The position numbers and the translations under genes are program-made. This document shows, in pieces, positions 13,223 to 19,911 of a stretch of 20,127 nt of DNA. Source of the DNA: JAAYBY01 sp964465385. Lineage in GTDB: Bacteria > Bacillota > Clostridia > Saccharofermentanales > UBA5734. The notes beneath the pieces were generated by a model that made no database searches, had not been told where the DNA came from, and saw only the letters and a program-made list of their open reading frames with translations. Where the stretch lies: NCBI GenBank assembly GCA_964465385.1, contig CAYXIM010000029.1, forward strand, positions 1 to 20,127, read 5' to 3'. Every line of letters begins with the position of its first letter. Within the stretch, counting starts at the first letter, position 1.

Positions 13223-14337
13223 ATGAACAACTGGTTGTTTTTTCTGGCGGAGGCACGTCTGGCCACGTCAACCCGGCCCTGGCCATCGCTGATGCCATGC
13301 AGGCCCAGCATCCGGAACGGTCGGTTTTGTTCCTGGGTCAGGCGCAGGGCATCGAAAAAGAGCTGGTTATACGCGCCGGCTACCCGTTTGAAGCCATCAC
13401 AGCGGCAGCCCTGCCCACCCGCTTGTCCTGGAAAATGATCCGGGCGGCTGTCCGCTTCTGGAAGGGCCGCCGGGAGAGCCGGCAGCTGATGAAGGCCCGC
13501 CGGCCTCTGGCGGTGGTCGGCACGGGCGGCTACGTTTGCAGCCCGGTTGTGTCTGCCGCCGCTTCCTTGAAGATCCCTGTTCTGCTTCACGAGCAAAACG
13601 CCTACCCGGGACGCAGCAACCGCCTGATGGCGCGGCAAAGCCAGGCGGTTTGCGTGGCTTTTCCTGGCACAGAAGCCTACTTTCCACACCCCGACCGGGT
13701 GCGGGTCACCGGAAACCCGGTGCGCCAGGCCTTCTGGGAACAGGACCGACAGGCGGCCCGCCAGGCTTTCTTTCCGGCCACCGACCAGCCCGCCTTGCTG
13801 GCCCTGGGTGGCAGCCTGGGCGCCCGTTCCATTAATGAAGCCGTTTTAGGCTTGGCAGCCTGGGTGGACGGGCGAAAGGCACAAGGCCTGCCACAGGTCC
13901 AGGTCCTGCTGGTTGCCGGCAGGCAACACCTGGCGGCTGTTTCACAAGAAGCAGCGGCCCACGCAAGCTGGCTGCGGGTTGAACCTTACCTGCATGACAT
14001 GCCCGGAGCCATGGCCGCCGCTGACCTGATCGTGTCACGCTCGGGCGCCCTGACCTGTTCTGAACTGGCGGCTGTTGGGCGGCCGGCCCTGCTGGTGCCC
14101 TACCCTTATGCCGCCGGAGACCACCAGACCCAAAACGCCCAGGTCCTGGTCCAGGCCGGTGCAGCACGCATGGCTGCTGATGCCGCCTTCAATGCGGACT
14201 GGCTCAGCCGGCAGCTGACCGACCTCTTGGACCAGCCGGCGCGTTTGCGGCAGATGGGCCAGGCGGCCCAGGCGCTGGCCCGGCCAGATGCAGCCAGCGC
14301 CGTTGTTGCCTGTCTGGACCGGCTGATCCAGCCATGA
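13219..14337 (+). CDS. murG: UDP-N-acetylglucosamine--lipid I GlcNAc transferase MurG
   Basis: MurG adds GlcNAc to lipid I to form lipid II on the cytoplasmic face of the membrane. The 372-residue GT-B protein has the N-terminal loop SGGGTSGHVNPALA (9-22), GTGGYVCSPV (101-110), LLHEQNAYPGRSNRL (122-136), VTGNPVR, then in the donor domain LGGSLGARSIN, the UDP-GlcNAc block SRSGALTCSELAAVGRPALL and PYPYAAGDHQTQNA. All key regions are present. ATG 13219 overlaps the ftsW stop (ATGA) behind GGGAGGGGG, and the gene ends in an ATGA overlap with divIB/ftsQ. murB and murC often lie downstream of murG but are absent. Confidence 0.96.
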   Translation: MNEQLVVFSGGGTSGHVNPALAIADAMQAQHPERSVLFLGQAQGIEKELVIRAGYPFEAITAAALPTRLSWKMIRAAVRFWKGRRESRQLMKARRPLAVVGTGGYVCSPVVSAAASLKIPVLLHEQNAYPGRSNRLMARQSQAVCVAFPGTEAYFPHPDRVRVTGNPVRQAFWEQDRQAARQAFFPATDQPALLALGGSLGARSINEAVLGLAAWVDGRKAQGLPQVQVLLVAGRQHLAAVSQEAAAHASWLRVEPYLHDMPGAMAAADLIVSRSGALTCSELAAVGRPALLVPYPYAAGDHQTQNAQVLVQAGAARMAADAAFNADWLSRQLTDLLDQPARLRQMGQAAQALARPDAASAVVACLDRLIQP

Positions 14338-15152
14338 CCCGCGGTGGCCGCAAGACAAAGGGGGCGAACAAGCTCAGATCCTGGCTTGTGCTGGCCGCCG
14401 CCTTGCTCTTGAGCGGCTTGCTGCTGACCTACCTGCCGGCTTTTCGCCTGCAAGCGGTCCTGGTCGATGAACCGCTTCGCAGCGTGGACCCTGCCGCCTT
14501 TGACAGGGTCTGCCAGCTGCAGGCGGGGCGCCATCTTTTTCAGGAACTGGGCGGCTCGTTGAAACAGCTGGTGTCGTTGCGCTATGGGCCGGTGGAGGCC
14601 CGCCTTGAAGCTGCTTTTCCCACCATCAAAGAGGCCCGGGTGCGCATGCAATGGCCCGGCCAGATCCATTGCCAGGTGATCGAACGCATTGAAGTGGCCT
14701 GGTTGGCCCTGCCGGATGGCTGCGTGGTCATCGACAAGGAAGGGGTTGCCCTCAGCAGCTGGGCTGAACAGCCTGACATGCCCGTCATCGAGGGGCTGCA
14801 GGTGCATGCCATGGTGCTGGGGCAGGTGTTGACGGTCGATGTGCCTGAAGCTCTTTCCCGCGCCATCACCCTGCTGGGTGCTATAATTGAAGCAGATCTG
14901 GACCGGCGGACAGATGTGGCCCTCTTTAAGCAGGTCAAGGCCATCCGCCCGGCCAGTGGCCGGCAACTGTACATGACCCTGACGGTGCCGGACACAGGTG
15001 AGCGACTCGAGGTGTTAACCGAAACGGGGCCGGACCTGGTTGAAACCATGTTGTGGCTGCGTTTTGCGCTGGATCAGGGGGCGCTGAACAAACTGGACAA
15101 GGGGCTGCTCGATTTGACGGGCGGCCGGAAAACATTCATGCCGGATGGCTGA
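14334..15152 (+). CDS. ftsQ: FtsQ/DivIB-type cell division protein
   Basis: A bitopic septal protein that in other bacteria recruits FtsL and DivIC/FtsB. The 272-residue product has a short basic cytoplasmic head (1-14), one membrane segment (about 15-35) and an extracytoplasmic POTRA-like domain (about 37-110) containing FPTIKEARVRMQWPGQIHCQ (95-114), the usual strand that leads into the beta-domain with VIERIEVAWL and GCVVIDKEGVAL. The distal part (about 150-272) is poorly conserved, as usual. It follows murG with an ATGA overlap, the classical position. The name divIB would be equally valid. An AAAGGAG motif at its end serves sbp. Confidence 0.88.
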   Translation: MTRGGRKTKGANKLRSWLVLAAALLLSGLLLTYLPAFRLQAVLVDEPLRSVDPAAFDRVCQLQAGRHLFQELGGSLKQLVSLRYGPVEARLEAAFPTIKEARVRMQWPGQIHCQVIERIEVAWLALPDGCVVIDKEGVALSSWAEQPDMPVIEGLQVHAMVLGQVLTVDVPEALSRAITLLGAIIEADLDRRTDVALFKQVKAIRPASGRQLYMTLTVPDTGERLEVLTETGPDLVETMLWLRFALDQGALNKLDKGLLDLTGGRKTFMPDG

Positions 15153-15163
15153 AAGGAGTCAAT

Positions 15164-15556
15164 ATGTTTCCACTGATAGGCCTTTTGGTGGGGCTTTTGG
15201 TCGGGTTGTTGATCGAGCTGGACATCCCGGCGGCCTATTCCTCGTATGTGGCTGTCGGCATTTTAGCCATTTTAGACTCGGTGATCGGGGCAGTGACAGC
15301 CAACTTGCAAAACCGCTTTCGGGTCCGCCTCTTTGTCACGGGTTTTTTGGGTAACACCACCATTGCCGTCGCCCTGGCGGCCCTGGGAGACCAGCTTAAC
15401 TTGCAGCTGAGCCTGGCGGCTATTTTTGCCTTTGGCAACCGCATTTTTATCAACTTTTCCACCATCCGCCGGCTTTTGCTGGAGCGCTGGGATACCCGGC
15501 AGGCCAAAAAACGAGAAGACCAGGAGATACAACAAGATCTTGTAACAAAAACTTAA
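15164..15556 (+). CDS. sbp: Small basic family protein Sbp (DUF1290)
   Basis: A 130-residue membrane protein with about three hydrophobic segments (roughly residues 3-18, 22-45 and 62-95) and a basic, then acidic, C-terminal tail (TIRRLLLERWDTRQAKKRED). The stretch SYVAVGILAILDSVIGAV, followed by GNTTIAVALAALGDQL and the AIFAFGNRIFINFSTIRR block, matches the Sbp/DUF1290 family, whose gene sits between divIB and ftsA-ftsZ in many Bacillota and in some Actinobacteria. Its molecular role is unknown. ATG 15164 lies 5 bases behind AAAGGAG (15152-15158) and 11 bases after the ftsQ stop; the frame is open further upstream but only inside ftsQ. Here ftsA does not follow; ftsZ comes next after 141 bases. 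Confidence 0.9.
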   Translation: MFPLIGLLVGLLVGLLIELDIPAAYSSYVAVGILAILDSVIGAVTANLQNRFRVRLFVTGFLGNTTIAVALAALGDQLNLQLSLAAIFAFGNRIFINFSTIRRLLLERWDTRQAKKREDQEIQQDLVTKT

Positions 15557-15573
15557 AAGAATACTACGGGTTG

Positions 15574-15617
15574 TTGTATCAGCTGTCATCTTGGTGTAAA
15601 ATTGGAACAAGTATGAT
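15574..15617 (+). promoter_or_regulatory. Candidate ftsZ promoter region
   Basis: The sbp-ftsZ gap is AT-richer than its surroundings and holds two possible -10 hexamers: TAAAAT at 15597-15602, 17 bases after TTGTAT (15574-15579), and TATGAT at 15612-15617, 15 bases after TTGGTG (15591-15596). Neither pair is strong. A separate start for ftsZ fits the break in the tight gene packing here. The ftsZ leader would be about 75-90 bases. Confidence 0.45.
15584..15600 (+). promoter_or_regulatory. WalR-box-like direct repeat upstream of ftsZ
   Basis: TGTCAT (15584-15589), five bases CTTGG, then TGTAAA (15595-15600). The WalR (YycF) consensus is TGTWAH-N5-TGTWAH; the second half matches fully and the first at five of six positions. 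It overlaps the candidate ftsZ promoter. Whether the regulator encoded at 17594 binds it is inference; short degenerate motifs also arise by chance. Confidence 0.35.
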
Positions 15618-15680
15618 CTGAAAAAGGGTCATCTGCCAAACCGCTGAAGGTCCACGGCTGGCCGCAGACCGATAGAAGAC

Positions 15681-15689
15681 GGAGAGGGG
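15681..15689 (+). promoter_or_regulatory. Ribosome-binding site deciding the TTG start of ftsZ
   Basis: GGAGAGGGG ends 8 bases before TTG 15698. The next in-frame ATG (15713) is 23 bases away, too far, and starting there would lose the SEF residues typical of the FtsZ N-terminus in Clostridia-like proteins. Confidence 0.7.
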
Positions 15690-15697
15690 CTGTTGTA

Positions 15698-17101
15698 TTG
15701 TCTGAATTTAAAATGGGATTTGGTATGGATAATGATCATTTCGCCACCATAAAAGTCATTGGAATCGGCGGAGGTGGTTGCAATGCCATCGACCGCATGA
15801 TCGATGGTGAGGTGCAAGGCATCGAGTTCATCTCTGTCAACACCGACAACCAGGCCCTGATGCGCAGCCGAGCCAGCAACCGCATCCAGATCGGGGAGAA
15901 GATCACCCGCGGTCTGGGGGCAGGCGCCAACCCCGAAATCGGTGAAAAAGCGGCTTCTGAATCCAAAGAAGAGATTGCCCAGCTGATCCGCGGCACCGAC
16001 ATGCTCTTTATCACAGCGGGCATGGGCGGCGGGACAGGCACGGGCGGGGCGCCCATCATCGCCCAGATCGCCCGGGAACTGAGTATTTTGACGGTGGGGG
16101 TTGTCACCCGGCCGTTTCGCTTTGAAGGGTCCCGGCGCATGCAGAACGCGGAACGCGGGATCCGCGAAATGGAAAAATACGTTGACTCACTGATTGTGGT
16201 CCCCAACGACAAATTGCTGGAGATCGCCGCAGAAGAAACCACCCTGGATGAAGCCTTTATCCTGGCTGACCAGGTCCTCAAATACGGTGTGTCCGGTATT
16301 TCCGACCTGGTGGCCGTTCCCGGCCTGATCAACCTGGACCTGGCCGACGTCCGGCGGGTCATGACCTCAGCCGGTGTCTGCCACATGGGCATCGGCCGGG
16401 CCTCTGGCGAGGGGCGGACCGGCCAGGCCATCCGCCAGGCCATCAACAGCCCCTTGCTGGACACCACCATAGATGGCGCCCGGGGGGTCATCATCAACTT
16501 CACCGGCGGCCGCGACATGCGGATCCGGGAGGTCGATGAGGCGGCCTCCATCGTTCGCGACGCGGTGTCACCGGATGCGGACATCATTTTCGGGGCCGTC
16601 ATCGACCCTGAAATGGCTGATGATATCATGATCACCGTCATCGCCAGCGGCTTTGACCGTGAATCGGCCGCACCGGCTTTGCCGGCCGCTGATGCGGCTG
16701 TCCGCCCGACAAGCACCCGGCCGGTGCATGTTGAGCGCGCCCCCCTTGCGGCGGCAGACGCACACGCACCAGCCAGACCGGCCGCAGCCCATCAGGACAG
16801 CCCGGAACTGGCTGATATACCAGCCTTTTTGTCCCAGTCCCTCAGCGACACCCAACCCATGGCACCGATTGAAAAAGACGCGTTTGGCTTTCATGCCGTC
16901 GGTTCATCGGCCCGGACAGAAGAAGAAAACCCGGTCGCTTCTGCAGTGCCGGAGCAGGCAGGGCCAGAGCCTGAGCCACCAGCAGCAAGCCAGGAGGAAG
17001 CCGACGATCAGGCCCAGGAAACGGATCGCCGCCAGCCGGACAGGCGTGCCAGCCGGATCTTGCCCTGGTTCTTGCAAGACAACAGCCGGGATTCTGATTA
17101 A
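15698..17101 (+). CDS. ftsZ: Cell division GTPase FtsZ
   Basis: FtsZ polymerises on GTP into the cytoplasmic ring that places the septum. The 467-residue product has IGIGGGGCNA (21-30), NTDNQAL (48-54), the tubulin signature ITAGMGGGTGTGGAP (105-119), the T7-loop block NLDLADVRRVM (212-222) and a full C-terminal core domain ending near residue 320. A linker of about 130 residues rich in Ala, Pro, Glu and Asp follows. It contains DIPAFL (373-378), which resembles the usual FtsZ C-terminal conserved peptide, and the true C-terminus carries a second such segment, RILPWFLQDN (453-462). The start is TTG 15698 behind GGAGAGGGG. ftsA, normally next to it, is absent. nrdR follows after 26 bases. Confidence 0.97.
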   Translation: MSEFKMGFGMDNDHFATIKVIGIGGGGCNAIDRMIDGEVQGIEFISVNTDNQALMRSRASNRIQIGEKITRGLGAGANPEIGEKAASESKEEIAQLIRGTDMLFITAGMGGGTGTGGAPIIAQIARELSILTVGVVTRPFRFEGSRRMQNAERGIREMEKYVDSLIVVPNDKLLEIAAEETTLDEAFILADQVLKYGVSGISDLVAVPGLINLDLADVRRVMTSAGVCHMGIGRASGEGRTGQAIRQAINSPLLDTTIDGARGVIINFTGGRDMRIREVDEAASIVRDAVSPDADIIFGAVIDPEMADDIMITVIASGFDRESAAPALPAADAAVRPTSTRPVHVERAPLAAADAHAPARPAAAHQDSPELADIPAFLSQSLSDTQPMAPIEKDAFGFHAVGSSARTEEENPVASAVPEQAGPEPEPPAASQEEADDQAQETDRRQPDRRASRILPWFLQDNSRDSD

Positions 17102-17127
17102 ACCGGCCAGGCGTCAGGAGGCCCAGT

Positions 17128-17616
17128 GTGCGTTGCCCTTTTTGTGGTCGAGATGAAGATAAGGTCATTGACTCCCGGCCGGCCGATGAAGGTGCGACCA
17201 TTCGCCGCCGCCGTGAGTGCCTGCAGTGCGGCAACCGTTTCACCACCTATGAAAAGGTTGAAACCCTGCCCTTGATGGTGATCAAGAAGGATGGCTCGCG
17301 CCAGCCCTTCAACCGCGACAAGCTGATTGCCGGCATTCAAAAAAGCTGTGAAAAGCGGCCAATATCCACCAAAGAGATTGAAACCCTGGTTGACAGCATC
17401 GAAAACCAATACCAGAACAGCCTCAAGCGCGAGGTTTCTTCGCGGGCCATTGGCGAGGCGGTCATGGAGCGGTTGCAAGCGCTGGACGAAGTGGCCTATG
17501 TGCGCTTCGCCTCCGTTTACCGCCAGTTCAAAGATGTCAGCTCCTTTTTAAACGAGCTCAACCAGATTTTAAAAAAGCAGGAGGATGAGGCGCATGAAAC
17601 GAGCCCTGATCATTGA
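17128..17616 (+). CDS. nrdR: Transcriptional repressor NrdR
   Basis: NrdR represses ribonucleotide reductase genes in response to ATP/dATP. The 162-residue product has the N-terminal zinc ribbon (Cys3, Cys6, Cys31, Cys34; RCPFCG and ECLQCGNRFTTYE) with DSRPADEGATIRRRREC between them, then an ATP-cone (about residues 49-139: VIKKDGSRQPFNRDKLIAGI) and the ending VAYVRFASVYRQFKD. Length is normal. GTG 17128 lies 6 bases behind AGGAGG (17116-17121) and 26 bases after ftsZ, so it may share the ftsZ transcript. The 3' end overlaps the response regulator start by 23 bases. The last residues, beyond QILKKQEDEA, are a short nonconserved tail. No NrdR-box pair was seen in the window. Confidence 0.96.
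   Translation: MRCPFCGRDEDKVIDSRPADEGATIRRRRECLQCGNRFTTYEKVETLPLMVIKKDGSRQPFNRDKLIAGIQKSCEKRPISTKEIETLVDSIENQYQNSLKREVSSRAIGEAVMERLQALDEVAYVRFASVYRQFKDVSSFLNELNQILKKQEDEAHETSPDH
17579..17584 (+). promoter_or_regulatory. Ribosome-binding site deciding the response-regulator start
   Basis: AGGAGG lies directly against ATG 17585 but 9 bases before ATG 17594. Only the second gives a workable distance and the usual short N-terminus before the receiver domain. Confidence 0.7.
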
Positions 17617-18307
17617 TGACGACCCGGCCATCAGCGAACTGCTGCGCCTCTATTTTGACAAGGACGGCTTCACCGTCAGCACCTGCCTGGATGGCCTCAA
17701 GGCCATGGAGGCCTTTCAGGCCGCCGATCCCGACGTGGTTATTTTGGACCTCATGCTGCCGGGCAAAGACGGCTACGACATCCTGCGTGAGATCCGCCGC
17801 ACCTCCCAGGTCCCGGTGGTCATGCTGACCGCACGCGGCGACACCCTGGACAAGGTGGTCGGCCTGGAGTTGGGTGCTGACGATTACGTGCAAAAGCCCT
17901 TTGAGCCCAAAGAACTGATGGCCCGTGTCAAAGCTGTCTTGCGCCGCTTTGAGGCGGCCGGCGGCCTCCTGGCTGGCGGCAGCCAGGTTGACAGCCGCAA
18001 AGAGGTGGCTGAGCATGAGGGCCTGGTGGTTGACAAAGCCCGCTATGCGGTGGTGGTCAACGGCCGGGAACTGGACATGCCGCCCAAGGAACTGGAACTG
18101 CTCTTTTTCCTGGCCAAACACCCCAACCGCGTCTTCACGCGCGAACAGCTCCTGGAAAATGTCTGGGGCTACGATTTTTATGGCGAGTCCAGAACCGTTG
18201 ATGTGCACATCAAGCGCATCCGTGAAAAACTGGACGATGCCGGCGGCCACCCCGCCTGGTTGATCAAGACCGTCTGGGGTGTCGGATACAAATTCGAAAC
18301 GGTCTGA
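17594..18307 (+). CDS. OmpR-family two-component response regulator
   Basis: A DNA-binding response regulator of 237 residues. The receiver domain (1-119) has the acidic cluster DDD (8-10), phospho-acceptor Asp52 in ILDLMLPGKDG, Thr79 in MLTARG and Lys101 in KPF. A linker of about 25 residues leads to a winged-helix domain (about 140-235) with PPKELELLFFLAKHPNRVFT (163-182), RTVDVHIKRIREKL (200-213) and the wing IKTVWGVGYKFE. The ending resembles ResD- or PhoP-like clostridial regulators as much as WalR, so no ortholog name is given. It overlaps nrdR by 23 bases and is followed 5 bases later by a histidine kinase, its probable partner. Target genes are unknown; the lone membrane-protein gene after the kinase is one candidate. 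Confidence 0.93.
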   Translation: MKRALIIDDDPAISELLRLYFDKDGFTVSTCLDGLKAMEAFQAADPDVVILDLMLPGKDGYDILREIRRTSQVPVVMLTARGDTLDKVVGLELGADDYVQKPFEPKELMARVKAVLRRFEAAGGLLAGGSQVDSRKEVAEHEGLVVDKARYAVVVNGRELDMPPKELELLFFLAKHPNRVFTREQLLENVWGYDFYGESRTVDVHIKRIREKLDDAGGHPAWLIKTVWGVGYKFETV

Positions 18308-18312
18308 GCAGC

Positions 18313-19836
18313 ATGGGCCGGGGCAAGCGCCTGCTGGCGCGTTCGTTGTATTTAAAAACGGTTTTTCAGCTGACCGGTGCCATCTTGGCTGTCTTTCTGG
18401 TCCTGCTGCTGGTCAACTATTCTTTCGTGTCCAGCAAGACCCTGCGCCAACAGGCCGACAAGCTGCTCAATGCCGCCCAGGCCGTGTCAGGCACCATCGC
18501 CATTCACCTCAACGAGGAAGGCGACATCGACAACCGCCAGGTCTCCAGCTACGTCAATTTTTCCGCCCGGTCAACCGGCGCCCTGGTCTGGGTGGTCAAC
18601 CACCAGGGCGACATCATCATGCACACCGGCATCCCCGCCACGGTCATCCAGCGCCTGGAGCGAAGTGACCGGGGCTATTACCGCCTGGACGCCCAGCACC
18701 GATATGGCCAGCGTGCCGGCACATCGGGCATGAGCATGACCGGGGATTTTGACGGCCTGTTTGAAGCCAGCAAAGACTTCTGGTTGTCTGTGGCCTACCC
18801 CATCCCAGCCGGCAACCTGGGCTACCGTGGTGAGATCCAAATCCACTACCCCCAGCAGACCCCCAGTTTCGCCACCTTTTTAACGACCAGTGAGCTGGCC
18901 ATTTCGTTTGTGATCGCCTTTGCCTTTGCCTTGCTGATCAACGGGATCTTGTCCCGGACCATCACCCGGCCCATCCGCCTGCTGTCTGAAGCGGTCAACA
19001 AGGTGGCCCGCGGTGACTTAAGCGCCCGGGTGGAGTCGATCGCACGCGAACCGGTCAAAAACCGCCTCTTTCTCCAGACCTTCGTTTCTGATGACCTGAC
19101 CACCCTGGTCCGGACCATTAATGACATGATTGAAAAAATGGCCAACCAGGAACGGGACCGCAAGGATTTTATCTCCAGCGTCTCCCATGATTTGCGCACG
19201 CCCATCACCTCCATCCGCGGCTTTGTGGAAGGCATGCTGGATGGCACCATCGCCGCGGAACAGTACGGGCGGTACCTGGGCATTGTCAAACAGGAAGCCG
19301 TGCGCCTGCAAGCGCTGGTCCAGACCATGTTCGAAGGGACGGTGCTTGAAACGGATTTCAAGCTCAACCAGACGGTCTTTGATATCAACCACCTGATCCG
19401 CGAAGACCTGGTCGGCCTGCAGCCCCTGCTGGCCGAAAAGCACCTGGAGGTGCGCACCGATTTTCTCAAGGACGAGCAGGGCCAGCTCTTGGTCGTGGCT
19501 GACCGGGAGGCCATCAGCCGGGTGATCTACAACATCGTGTCCAATGCCATCCGCTTTGCCCCCCAGGACGGCCTGATCGCCCTGGCCACCGGCAAAACCG
19601 GCCGGCCCAAGGAAATTGAAGTGACCGTGGACGACAATGGCCCGGGCATTGCCGAAGACGAGCAGGCCTATGTCTTTGACCGCTTCTACAAGGTTGACAA
19701 ATCCCGGACGGCCAAGGGATCGGGCCTGGGCCTTTACATCTGCCGAACCCTGCTGGCTGCCCATGGGCAGGCCATCACGGTTTCAGACAGCAACCTGGGC
19801 GGTGCCCGCTTCACCTTTACCCTGCGGACCCCCTGA
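18313..19836 (+). CDS. Membrane sensor histidine kinase
   Basis: A 507-residue HisKA-type kinase. It has a short basic head, membrane segment 1 (about 14-36), an extracytoplasmic sensor region of about 155 residues (37-192), membrane segment 2 (about 194-214), a HAMP domain from SRTITRPIRLLSEA (214-227), then the H-box SVSHDLRTPITS with His292, and the ATPase domain with N-box NIVSNAIRFA (407-416), DNGPGIAEDE (441-450), FDRFYK (455-460) and GSGLGLYICR (469-478). All kinase motifs are intact. The sensor part has LVWVVNHQGDIIMHTG, resembling a Cache/PAS-like fold, but no ligand can be inferred. The HAMP is longer than usual between GDLSARV and the DDLTTLVRTIN part. ATG 18313 has only a weak ribosome-binding site and lies 5 bases after the regulator, so coupling is likely. 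Confidence 0.92.
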   Translation: MGRGKRLLARSLYLKTVFQLTGAILAVFLVLLLVNYSFVSSKTLRQQADKLLNAAQAVSGTIAIHLNEEGDIDNRQVSSYVNFSARSTGALVWVVNHQGDIIMHTGIPATVIQRLERSDRGYYRLDAQHRYGQRAGTSGMSMTGDFDGLFEASKDFWLSVAYPIPAGNLGYRGEIQIHYPQQTPSFATFLTTSELAISFVIAFAFALLINGILSRTITRPIRLLSEAVNKVARGDLSARVESIAREPVKNRLFLQTFVSDDLTTLVRTINDMIEKMANQERDRKDFISSVSHDLRTPITSIRGFVEGMLDGTIAAEQYGRYLGIVKQEAVRLQALVQTMFEGTVLETDFKLNQTVFDINHLIREDLVGLQPLLAEKHLEVRTDFLKDEQGQLLVVADREAISRVIYNIVSNAIRFAPQDGLIALATGKTGRPKEIEVTVDDNGPGIAEDEQAYVFDRFYKVDKSRTAKGSGLGLYICRTLLAAHGQAITVSDSNLGGARFTFTLRTP

Positions 19837-19838
19837 TC

Positions 19839-19910
19839 GGAGGCTTTTGTTCATAAACCATTCATGATTATCGGATAAAATGAACATACCTTTCCAAACG
19901 GGAGGCTTTT
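19839..19910 (+). repeat. Direct repeat GGAGGCTTTT, two copies
   Basis: GGAGGCTTTT occurs at 19839-19848 and again at 19901-19910, start-to-start 62 bases apart, in the 75-base gap between the kinase and the last gene. The second copy contains that gene's ribosome-binding site. The first precedes a six-codon TTG frame (19847-19867) ending in TGA, which may be chance. Confidence 0.4.
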
Positions 19911-19911
19911 T

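Noticed and set aside
15053..15163. Upstream extension of sbp into ftsQ
   Set aside because: ATG 15164 has AAAGGAG five bases upstream and gives the normal family N-terminus; the extension is out-of-frame ftsQ.
15541..15557. Second WalR-like candidate TGTAAC-N5-CTTAAA
   Set aside because: The second half matches at only four of six positions and lies over the sbp stop; too weak beside the better site at 15584.
15736..16716. Open frame on the - strand opposite ftsZ (326 codons)
   Set aside because: It is the mirror of the conserved FtsZ GTPase domain, with Ser/Arg/Met-rich composition and no family features.
19849..19885. GTTCAT...ATGAAC inverted repeat before the last gene as an operator or LexA-type site
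   Set aside because: Only six bases per arm with 25 bases between; the spacing fits no operator known to me, and chance is likely in AT-rich DNA.
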